A DNA stretch of 64,000 nucleotides from JAGWJU01 sp035533295 (GTDB taxonomy: Bacteria > Elusimicrobiota > Elusimicrobia > UBA1565 > UBA9628), in contig DATLUA010000054.1 in NCBI GenBank assembly GCA_035533295.1, positions 1 through 64,000 of the forward strand, given 5' to 3'. The position numbers were made by a program, and so were the translations under genes. The notes below the pieces were generated by a model. The model was not told the origin of the DNA, searched no databases, and saw nothing but the letters and a program-made list of their open reading frames with translations. Positions 25,220 to 32,415 of this stretch are shown piece after piece (position 1 is the first letter of the stretch; the number at the start of each line of letters is the position of its first letter).

Positions 25220-25248
25220 ATATTGCCAGATTGCCCGGCGGTTTTCAA
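25220..25248 (-). promoter_or_regulatory. promoter of the DUF2723 gene
   Basis: On the minus strand TTGAAA (25243-25248), a 17-nt spacer and CAATAT (25220-25225) end 6 nt before the ATG at 25213. The -10 box is weak, but the spacing matches the other leaderless starts. Confidence 0.5.
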
Positions 25249-26015
25249 TGAGGGCGAAGGCCGCTCCCCGGGCTTTACACGACGAGGGGGCCATTGATAC
25301 CATCTACCAATCCGTGGCGCTATTGCAAGAGGAACGGACGCTCGCGGGCCCGGGCCCGCGCGAAACGACGGGTTGGGGGCAAAGCGAGTTTGCCAGGGCC
25401 GCCGTGGCCCTGGTCGCCGCCGCTTTGCTGGTCGCTGGCTTTCTGAGGATGGAAAACTTCTGCGCGTCGCTGCAGAGCTTCCACCCCGCCGCGCTGCCCT
25501 GGGACGGCCTCATCCCCCTGGAGCCTGCCTGGGTTTGGATCTACCTGCTTTATTACCCGTTCTGCGTGAGCGCCGCTTTTTTTCCGGGGGTCTTTCGCAG
25601 GGCGCGTGTATTCTGGGCGATTCTGCTGGGCTTCCTTTTCCAGTTCGCGGCCGCCGGCCTGATTTTTTATTTTTTCCCCACGCGCATCGTCCATCCGTCC
25701 GTGCCGGGCGTGGGCTTAAGCGCGCAGGCCCTGCGCGAGCTCTACGCCGTGGACAGCGGCCACTGCATTTTTCCCTCTCTGCACGTGGCCAACACGGTTT
25801 TCGTCTCCCTGGTCGCGACCCGGATGCTCGCCAAGCGCTGGAGCGCGCTTTTTTTCATTGTGGCCGGGATCATCGCCGCGTCGACCGTGCTGGTCAAGCA
25901 GCATTTCCTGGTGGACATCCCCTCCGGCGCGCTTCTGGGAATTTTGGCCTACTGGCTCGCCACCCGGCCCGCGCTTGAAGGCCCGAAGGCCGGCGGGCTG
26001 CCGATAAAGGGCTGA
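25248..26015 (+). CDS. PAP2-family membrane phosphatase/phosphotransferase
   Basis: A 255-aa protein with six hydrophobic segments. The PAP2 catalytic motifs 2 and 3 appear as SGHCIFPSLHVANTVFVSL (about 160-178) and VLVKQHFLVDIPSGALLG (about 205-222), with the histidines and Asp expected of lipid phosphatases or inositol-phosphorylceramide-synthase-like enzymes. It probably acts on a lipid phosphate at the outer face of the inner membrane. Starts at 25191 and 25248 are both ATG in frame; 25191 lies inside the divergent DUF2723 gene, so 25248 is preferred. The N-terminal 50 residues are unremarkable. Confidence 0.8.
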   Translation: MRAKAAPRALHDEGAIDTIYQSVALLQEERTLAGPGPRETTGWGQSEFARAAVALVAAALLVAGFLRMENFCASLQSFHPAALPWDGLIPLEPAWVWIYLLYYPFCVSAAFFPGVFRRARVFWAILLGFLFQFAAAGLIFYFFPTRIVHPSVPGVGLSAQALRELYAVDSGHCIFPSLHVANTVFVSLVATRMLAKRWSALFFIVAGIIAASTVLVKQHFLVDIPSGALLGILAYWLATRPALEGPKAGGLPIKG

Positions 26016-26017
26016 TT

Positions 26018-27073
26018 TTAGCGGCGTGCCCGGCCCTTGGCGGCGCTTTCGCGCAGGAAGCGCGCCGCCTCCGCCAGGCAAAGGACCGCCGTCACGCAGA
26101 CGTCCTTGGCCGCAAAGCGCTTCATCCATTCTTCGCGGTCCGCCAATTTAAAAACTTTTTGAATTTTCCTGGAGAGCGCCGCGGCGTTTTTGAGCGGGTC
26201 GTCGGCCATGGGCTTGAGCTTGGCCAGATCCAGGAGATCGAGAAGGGCCAAGGCGAATCCCTTTTCAAGTGCGGCCACGGCCAGCAAGGCGCCGTCTTTA
26301 GTTTCGTAGAGGCGATAAAAGGGGTGGGCGCCGTTCCACCAATGCCGGCCCCGGCCCGGATCCTCTCCGGTCGCCCGCCAGTGCCCCAGGGCCGCGACTA
26401 GCCACGAGTGCACGGCGTCCGTCATTGAAATCCGGATGCGGCGCCCGCGCCGAGTCCGGTCTCTTTCCAACAGAGCCGCCAAAATTCCGGAAACGGCGGC
26501 CATGCTGCCGGCCAAGTCCGCGATTTGCGCCGAGGGAAACGCGACTTGCCCCGCGGAGGTGCCCAGGCCTAGAAAGCCGCTCATGGCCAGGAAATTCAAG
26601 TCGTGCCCCGCTTTGCGGCCCCAGGCCGACGCGGGATTGTAGCCCGAAATCGAGCAGTAAACCAAGCGCGGGTTGACGCGGCGCACAGCCTCGAAACCCA
26701 GGCCGATGCGCTCCATGACCCCGGGCCGAAAGCCTTCCACCAGGACGTCCGCCTTGCCCAGCATGTCGCGCAGCCGCCGCAGTCCCGAGGGCTTACGAAA
26801 ATCGAGGCTCAGCGTCTTTTTCCCCCGGTTGATGAGCCGGTACATGGATCCAATCCCGCCAATCGCGGGAGAAAAAGCCTTCAAGGGGTCCTGGAAATAA
26901 GGAAGCTCGACGTGCGTGACGCGGCAGCCCATGTCGGCCAGGATTTGCGTCGCGTAGGGGCCGGGCAGCATGCGACTTAAATCAACGATGAGAATTTTTA
27001 AAAATCCATTAAAGGGGATCCCAATCCCGCCCAGGGGTCTCTCCGGCTCCGAGTGCCCGCGGCGATTTTTCAT
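26018..27073 (-). CDS. CoA-transferase family III (CaiB/BaiF)
   Basis: A 351-aa protein. Family features are ILIVDLSRMLPGPYATQILADMG (about 27-49), HVELPYFQDPL with the expected acidic residue, LINRGKKTLSLDFRKPSG and VLVEGFRPGVMERIGLGFEA. It moves CoA between a thioester and a carboxylic acid, or acts as a racemase; the substrate is unknown. The ATG overlaps the upstream stop (TAATG), so it is co-translated with the DUF2723 protein, an odd pairing. It is slightly shorter than the usual about 400 residues. Confidence 0.88.
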   Translation of the reverse strand: MKNRRGHSEPERPLGGIGIPFNGFLKILIVDLSRMLPGPYATQILADMGCRVTHVELPYFQDPLKAFSPAIGGIGSMYRLINRGKKTLSLDFRKPSGLRRLRDMLGKADVLVEGFRPGVMERIGLGFEAVRRVNPRLVYCSISGYNPASAWGRKAGHDLNFLAMSGFLGLGTSAGQVAFPSAQIADLAGSMAAVSGILAALLERDRTRRGRRIRISMTDAVHSWLVAALGHWRATGEDPGRGRHWWNGAHPFYRLYETKDGALLAVAALEKGFALALLDLLDLAKLKPMADDPLKNAAALSRKIQKVFKLADREEWMKRFAAKDVCVTAVLCLAEAARFLRESAAKGRARR

Positions 27074-29220
27074 TATTGACCGGCCCGCGCCGCCCGGAAG
27101 GCCGCTCCCCGCGCGAAATTCGCCCACGTCGCGTTGCCAGGGACAAGGCGTGACGCTTGCGAAAGCGCCGCGGCGGCTTCTTTCCAGCGCTTTTGCTTCC
27201 AGTAGAGCTCGCCCAAATCATAGTAAGCCTCGGCCCAGTTCAGATTCTTAGCCGTGGCTTCCAAGTAGAGCGCCTCGGCGGTTTTCGGTCGGCCCAAGTG
27301 CTCGTAGGCTACGCCCAGGTTGCACAACACGTCCGCGTCGCCGGGATACACGGCGCGCGCCAACTCCAAGGCGCCCTGCGCCTGGGGCCACAAGGATTTT
27401 TGCGCCGCGTCATAGGCGATAAATTCCAGCTGGTAGACGACCTGCTTTTGGGTCCACAAGGCGTCGGGCGCCAAAAGCCAGGTCTCTTCAAGGTCCGTGA
27501 TGGCTTGCGGAAAATCCCCCCGCGCCGCCAAGTCCGCCGCGCGCATGACGGGGTAGAACGCGACCAGGTCCCGGTCGCGGTAGTGGTTTTGCAACAGGCT
27601 CATCTCCCAGCGCTCGGGATAAATCGCCCACAGGGCTTGGTCGACGGCAGCGCCGCCGGCCTTCGCGGCTGGGTGGTAGAGCAGCCCCGCGGGATTCAAG
27701 ACAAAGCCGGGCAGGATATGGGGATTGAGCGTGGCGTAATAGAGCCGGCCCGTGCGCGCGAGGGCGCTTTCCACCGCGTCGCGGCGGCTTTCCTTCATCT
27801 CTTTGGGCAAGTCGAGAAAGTCCGGACCGTAAGGGTTGGCGAAAACGAGACCTCCGCGGTCGTGCAGGTCCACGTCCGGCCGCAGGCCCTCGGCCCGGGT
27901 CAGAAAAGCCAACGAATAAAACGTGTCGTCCCCCCCGTCCATATATAAGGAGGAGCCGGGCGGCAGGCTGTGCAGAATCGCGCGGCCATAGTCGTAGGAG
28001 GCAAAATCTCCCCGCTCGTTCCAGGCCCCGGCCGAGCCGAAGGCCGCCAAGAGCGGGCACAGGCATAGGGCCCAAGCCGCGGCGCGCCCTGCCGCGCGCG
28101 GCAGAATCATTTCGAGGGCCTCCACGCCCGCGCCGGCCAGGAGCGCCGCGCCTAGCCACGAGGCCAGGTAGAAGCGCTGCAACGCGGAGCTGGTCTGCGC
28201 GTCGAAGGGCGGGTTGCCCAGCATCAGAAAAAAGGGCCCCGCGATAAAGAGGATGAGCAACGGAAAGGCGAGGCTTGAGCGCAGCTTCAACTTCGTCCAA
28301 GCCGCGGCGCCAATGGCCGATAGCGCCGCTGCGGGCCAGCCCAACTCGCGCAGGGAATATCGTCCGTAGCGCGCGAGCTGGAGGGCCCACGCGCGCACGC
28401 CGCGCGTCTGCGCGCCCTGCACGGTCAGCGAAAACGAGCCGTAGTCTCGGCGAAAAAACATGTGCCAGAAGCGCGCCCAGGTGGTGGGCTGGTCCCAATC
28501 CAAGGGCGGCACATGCGCCGCGCGCACCGGGAGATAAATGTACGCGCAGAGTCCCAGCACGAAAAATAGGCCGAACACCACGGCCGCGTGGGAAATTCGC
28601 TGCAGCGCCGCGCGGGTGTCTCCGTAGCGAACTGAGCCCGTGAAATCCCGCATCGGGGTGAGCGCAGGAGATGTCCGCGCGGCGCTGATCCACAGCTCCG
28701 CGGCCAGCGCCGGGAAAATCAGCACGATGGTCTGGTGGTTGGCCATGCCCAAGCCGAAGACCAGGCCCGCCGCGGCCATGGGCTTGTCGCCCCAGAGTTG
28801 CTCCCGGAACCGGAAGACCACCCAAATCGCGGCCGCGGCAAAGAGCATGTGCAGCGCGAAGACCTCGGTTACGGCCGATTCGTAGCGCCACAGGACGCAG
28901 CAGCCCAAAACAAGCGCGGCAAAGAGCCGCGCCGGGCGGCTTAAGCCCGCGCGCTTGGCGGCGTTTACGAAAATCGCCAGGGCCAGCGCGCCGCAGAGCG
29001 CGGAGAAAACGTTGGTGCGGTAGGCCCAGTTGCCCGCGGCCAAAAAGGTGCCCAGCGCCCGGGACATCAAGACGTAGATGGGATAGCCCGGCGCGTGGGG
29101 CAGGCCCAAGGCCGCCACGCTGGCCGCGTATTCCCCCGCGTCGCCGAAGGTCACGCTGGGCGCGGCGCTCCAAAGCCCGGCCGCGAAAAACCCCAGGAAA
29201 ATCAGGATGGGCTCAAGCAC
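27073..29220 (-). CDS. second DUF2723 membrane protein with TPR tail
   Basis: A 715-aa protein like the one at 22940-25213. The DUF2723 signature is FGDAGEYAASVAALGLPHAP followed by GYPIYVLMSRAL. Many membrane helices run to about residue 400, and the C-terminal 200 residues hold TPR repeats (LCNLGVAYEHLGRPKTAEAL, AYYDLGELYWKQKRWKEAAA). The start is GTG 29220, because TAG lies two codons upstream in frame. Two paralogues in 6 kb suggest expansion of a surface-glycan or protein-glycosylation system. Upstream lies a broken gene whose stop overlaps this start by 8 nt. Confidence 0.87.
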   Translation of the reverse strand: MLEPILIFLGFFAAGLWSAAPSVTFGDAGEYAASVAALGLPHAPGYPIYVLMSRALGTFLAAGNWAYRTNVFSALCGALALAIFVNAAKRAGLSRPARLFAALVLGCCVLWRYESAVTEVFALHMLFAAAAIWVVFRFREQLWGDKPMAAAGLVFGLGMANHQTIVLIFPALAAELWISAARTSPALTPMRDFTGSVRYGDTRAALQRISHAAVVFGLFFVLGLCAYIYLPVRAAHVPPLDWDQPTTWARFWHMFFRRDYGSFSLTVQGAQTRGVRAWALQLARYGRYSLRELGWPAAALSAIGAAAWTKLKLRSSLAFPLLILFIAGPFFLMLGNPPFDAQTSSALQRFYLASWLGAALLAGAGVEALEMILPRAAGRAAAWALCLCPLLAAFGSAGAWNERGDFASYDYGRAILHSLPPGSSLYMDGGDDTFYSLAFLTRAEGLRPDVDLHDRGGLVFANPYGPDFLDLPKEMKESRRDAVESALARTGRLYYATLNPHILPGFVLNPAGLLYHPAAKAGGAAVDQALWAIYPERWEMSLLQNHYRDRDLVAFYPVMRAADLAARGDFPQAITDLEETWLLAPDALWTQKQVVYQLEFIAYDAAQKSLWPQAQGALELARAVYPGDADVLCNLGVAYEHLGRPKTAEALYLEATAKNLNWAEAYYDLGELYWKQKRWKEAAAALSQASRLVPGNATWANFARGAAFRAARAGQ

Positions 29221-29605
29221 GGCCTATCTCCGCTACCAACTGCTGCAAAACAGTCGTGGCACGCCGCCAGCGCTCGATCTCTCCCAGGCCCGCGCACGCG
29301 GCCGTGATGAAGCGCAGGCTCAAGAGTTTGGTCAAGCGCATGGGAAGTCCCTGGGCGATTCTACAAAACGAATAGGCTGGTGCGGGCGCGTCCGCAGGCG
29401 AACCGCGCGATTTCGAGGCCTGGGAACTTTTGCAGCGCCTCCATCGCGGATGAGGTAGGGGTCGGGACAGAGAGCGCATCGAAGACGCGATGCGGAAAGT
29501 CGGCGTGCTTCTGCTCGCCATCGCGCCGCTTGACGTCGATTTAAACTCTTGATTTTCTTCGCTGTCGGGATAACAGTAATGACGGAGGCCTTCATCAAGG
29601 CGCCG
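29213..29605 (-). pseudogene. frameshifted gene of unknown function
   Basis: Protein-like segments occur in different minus-strand frames. The first is MKASVITVIPTAKKIKSLNR from about 29600. The second reads QKHADFPHRVFDALSVP and MEALQKFPGLEIARFACGRA. The last is LTKLLSLRFITAACAGLGEI, ending at TGA 29213. The pieces are collinear, so an ancestral gene of about 130 codons with at least two frameshifts is likely. I cannot name it. Its stop overlaps the next gene's start by 8 nt, as in an operon. Confidence 0.4.
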
Positions 29606-30157
29606 CCACGCTTTTCGCCGCGGTTTTCGCGGTCTTCGCGCCCGCGCCCCATGCGGCTGCATCCATGGATCAACTCTGCGCAGGCGAAATAAAGGCGGGC
29701 TCCGTGAAGAAGGCGCACGGATATCCGGTCGCGGGAGACTATCTCGAGGATATCGGCCGGGAGTGCTCGCATATTGCCGCCCTGGAAGTCGAAGTCGCGC
29801 GGAAATCCCCCGCCGCCTGCCCCGGCGCGACGGGGTGCATGGATTGCTTCAAGCGGGCCCTGCGCAGGAGCCCGCCGCGCTCTACGTCGGCCTTGCGGCA
29901 GAAAGCAGCAGGCCGCGCTGACGCGCCTTCAGGCGCTCGAGGAGGGATCGTTGGATTTGTTCCGGCAAAAGGCTCTGACCTCCATTGGGCAGGTGATGGC
30001 GAAGCCTTCCGCCCTCCAGCCGCAGTGCGGCAAGAGCGCCTGCGGAACCGCCGAGGTCAAGCGGCGCGCCGCCGTGTACGAGAAATTGAACGCGCGTCTG
30101 TTAAAGCTTCAAGCTGCGGCCGGTTTGGGCGGGGCCGCGCCTAACTCTCCGCGATAA
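29602..30157 (+). pseudogene. frameshifted secreted protein, unknown family
   Basis: The first part looks like a signal peptide without a start codon (ATLFAAVFAVFAPAPHAAAS), running on to MDQLCAGEIKAGSVKKAHGY and a cysteine-rich piece (ECSHIAALEVEV...CPGATGCMDCFKRAL). The frame then changes at about 29870 (QEPAALYVGLAAES) and again at about 29905, where an extra A breaks RQKQQAALTRLQALEEG. The tail ends ...LLKLQAAAGLGGAAPNSPR. Two lesions and the missing start indicate a decayed exported protein with several cysteines. Confidence 0.5.
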
Positions 30158-30235
30158 GCCCCTGCGGGCGGGCGCGGAGAGTTCCGGATTCTGATTCTGG
30201 CGTTTACACCCGGCAAAATTTTATACTGAGCGCGC

Positions 30236-30838
30236 ATGGCACCCCGTTCAAAGCCCGGTCGCAAATTCTGGAGCGCCCTGCTTTTGGGCGCCGCGCTGGG
30301 CGTCTTGGCCGCCGTGAGCGCGGAAATCTCCGGAGTCTACCTCGCGGCCACGCGCGGCTGGCTGCCAGCCAACGCGGACGCGCCGCCGCCTGCCCTGGAG
30401 CGCTGGCTCGCGACCACGGCCTTAAACGCGCTTATCCTGCGCGAAGCCACCACCAAGCCCAACCCGGTCGCCTACACCGAGGCCAACTTCGTGGCGGGCG
30501 TGCGCATCTACGCCGCCAACTGCGCGATCTGCCACGGCGCGGCCGACGGCCGGGCCTCCAACGTCGCCCGCGGCCTCTACCAGAAGGCGCCGCAGCTCGC
30601 GCGCTACGGCGTCGCGGACGACAACCCCGGCGACGTGTATTGGAAAATCGCCCACGGCATCCGCATGACGGGCATGCCGGCCTTCGGCGGCGCCTTGACC
30701 CTAAAACAGATTTGGCAGCTTGTGCTTTTCCTGCAAAACATGCACTATCTGCCTCGGACGGCTCAAAAAGTTTGGGACGCCGTGCCTGACGCGTCCGCCA
30801 GCGACGCCCATCCGTCATCAAAGGAGAAACGCTCATGA
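30236..30838 (+). CDS. membrane-anchored cytochrome c
   Basis: A 200-aa protein with one N-terminal membrane helix (FWSALLLGAALGVLAAVSAEI) and no clear cleavage site, so it is probably anchored in the inner membrane facing the periplasm. The single haem site is CAICHG (about residues 95-100) and the likely Met ligand is in GIRMTGMPAFGG. It is a mono-haem class I cytochrome for electron transfer. TATACT at 30222-30227 ends 8 nt before the ATG. The stop overlaps the next cytochrome gene as ATGA. Confidence 0.9.
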   Translation: MAPRSKPGRKFWSALLLGAALGVLAAVSAEISGVYLAATRGWLPANADAPPPALERWLATTALNALILREATTKPNPVAYTEANFVAGVRIYAANCAICHGAADGRASNVARGLYQKAPQLARYGVADDNPGDVYWKIAHGIRMTGMPAFGGALTLKQIWQLVLFLQNMHYLPRTAQKVWDAVPDASASDAHPSSKEKRS

Positions 30839-31338
30839 AAACGCTTATCCGCAGCGCGCCGGTCCTCGCTCTCGTTTTGGCCGCGGCCGCGGCAGCCTCC
30901 GCGCAGGAGCCCAAGGTGAACTTCGCCCGGGACATCCAGCCCATTTTCCAGCAGTCCTGCATCAAGTGTCATGGCTTGGACCCGCACAAGCCGCACCACC
31001 ATCCGGATGCCCGGCTTCGCTTGGATGACCGCGCCGGTGCGATGAAGGGCGGACGCTCAGGCAAGGTCATCATTCCCGGTGACGCCATGGGCAGCCTGCT
31101 TTTCAAGCTCTTGAACGGTCCGGTGCCGCGCCCGGCCAAGGCCGCGGGCCTAAAGAGCGGCAAGGACATTTCCCCCATGCCCAAGGCCAAGCGCGGCGAG
31201 AAGTGGAAGCCCCTGCCGCAAAAAGAAATCGCGCTCATCAAGGCTTGGATTAACGAAGGCGCTCCCTGGCCCGAGCCCGCGCCGAAGAAGAAAGAACCGG
31301 CGAAAAAAACGGCCAAGTCCGGCAAGCGGACGGGATAA
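30835..31338 (+). CDS. periplasmic planctomycete-type cytochrome c
   Basis: A 167-aa protein with a cleavable signal peptide (LALVLAAAAAASA). It has the PSCyt1-like pattern: FARDIQPIFQQSCIKCHGLD with the CxxCH haem site, then RLRLDDRAGAMKGGRSGKVI, PGDAMGSLLFKLL and LIKAWINEGAPWP. These domains usually sit in larger proteins; here it stands alone and ends in a Lys/Pro-rich tail. It is coupled to the anchored cytochrome, suggesting that the two exchange electrons. Confidence 0.88.
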   Translation: MKTLIRSAPVLALVLAAAAAASAQEPKVNFARDIQPIFQQSCIKCHGLDPHKPHHHPDARLRLDDRAGAMKGGRSGKVIIPGDAMGSLLFKLLNGPVPRPAKAAGLKSGKDISPMPKAKRGEKWKPLPQKEIALIKAWINEGAPWPEPAPKKKEPAKKTAKSGKRTG

Positions 31339-31551
31339 TCCTCCCGCCCGCTTAGGCGAAGAGCCTAGGCGCTCCTAGGTCCACTGTCTCCTCAGCACGG
31401 ACTAATCGGTTCTGTCACAACGCCGCTCGGCGCCCTATCATTCGTTTCATGGAGGAAATCCGCGTCAAGGGGCAATTAGACAATTCTTGCCTATGCGCCG
31501 AAAATCGTGAATATTGTAAAATGCCTGCGAATACGGCAGAAAGGATCGAGC

Positions 31552-32403
31552 ATGCGCGCGCCCTATATCTCCGTCGTGATTCCATGCCACAATAGCGGGG
31601 ATTCCGTAGCCGACGCCGTCGACAGCGTTTTGAAGCAGGATTTCCCGGAAGCGGAGAGGGAAATTATTGTTGTTAACGGCGGTTCGACCGATCGGACCTC
31701 GGAAATTCTTCGCCACTATAAGGACAAGATACGAGTCATTGACTTGCCCGATTTGGGCCAAGGAGAATCTTATCGCCATGCCGTCCGCGCCGCTCGCGGT
31801 GAAATCATAGCGGCCCTTGACGGGGACGACGTTTGGCTTCCGCGCAAGCTTGAACTCGTGGCCGGCGCATTCGGGACGGTGAAGGAGACCGTCGTCTTCG
31901 CCCATCCCGGCCTGTCGGCCGATGCCGACCTTAGAGTGCGCGACGCAGAGGCGGCTGGGGCGCAGCCATCTGGCGAATTTCTAGAGACTGCCGAAATCCT
32001 CTCCTTGGCCCTGGAGCTAAAAAATGACGACCCCATGAAAAGACTTTCGCCGTTTTTTAAAGGCGGCGGTTCATGGTTCGCCGCCAAAAAATCGGTCGCG
32101 CGGTTGGACGGGGCCTTGAATCTTCCGCGATTTTGCGCCGACACATTATACAAGTGGATTGCGCTAAGCTACGGGGGACAAGCCGTCTTTTGGCCGGCTC
32201 CCCTCTATCTGCATCGTTGTCACGGGTCAAATTCCACGAACAGGGTGAGCGCCGAGCAATGGGAAAGCGCCGGCGTGGAAATAGCACATATTATCTCTCC
32301 CTTTGTCGAGCCTCATAAAACCCCCGCTTTGCACAGGGTGATGAGAATTAACATGTTGCATTTGGTCGCGAGAGAAATTCTTTCCTCAGCGAGGGGCCGC
32401 TGA
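31552..32403 (+). CDS. family 2 glycosyltransferase
   Basis: A 283-aa protein starting MRAPYISVVIPCHNSGDSVA. IIVVNGGSTDRTSEIL is the GT2 nucleotide-binding segment and AALDGDDVWLPRKLE carries the DxD-like motif. It is cytoplasmic and probably adds sugar to a surface polysaccharide. The start is supported by AAAGGA about 7 nt upstream; a GTG at 31507 in frame is possible but less likely. It has slightly lower GC than its neighbours. The stop codon lies inside the downstream terminator stem. Confidence 0.88.
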   Translation: MRAPYISVVIPCHNSGDSVADAVDSVLKQDFPEAEREIIVVNGGSTDRTSEILRHYKDKIRVIDLPDLGQGESYRHAVRAARGEIIAALDGDDVWLPRKLELVAGAFGTVKETVVFAHPGLSADADLRVRDAEAAGAQPSGEFLETAEILSLALELKNDDPMKRLSPFFKGGGSWFAAKKSVARLDGALNLPRFCADTLYKWIALSYGGQAVFWPAPLYLHRCHGSNSTNRVSAEQWESAGVEIAHIISPFVEPHKTPALHRVMRINMLHLVAREILSSARGR

Positions 32404-32409
32404 GGAAAG
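32380..32409. terminator. perfect 12-bp hairpin between convergent genes
   Basis: 32380-32391 pairs with 32398-32409 (CTTTCCTCAGCG with CGCTGAGGAAAG) around a 6-nt loop. It separates the plus-strand glycosyltransferase from the minus-strand VWA gene, so it probably ends both transcripts. The TGA of the glycosyltransferase is in its right arm. Confidence 0.75.
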
Positions 32410-32415
32410 CCCGGC

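Noticed and set aside
27488..29173. 561-codon frame overlapping the second DUF2723 gene in another frame
   Set aside because: Low-complexity Arg/Gly/Ala product inside a well-supported gene.
30203..30227. TTTACA/TATACT as a full promoter for the cytochrome gene
   Set aside because: The spacer is only 13 nt, too short for sigma-70; only the -10 box and its distance to the ATG are retained.
31351..31369. Weak hairpin after the cytochrome pair (CTTAGGC/GCCTAGG)
   Set aside because: Seven base pairs with one wobble and no T-run; too weak to call a terminator.
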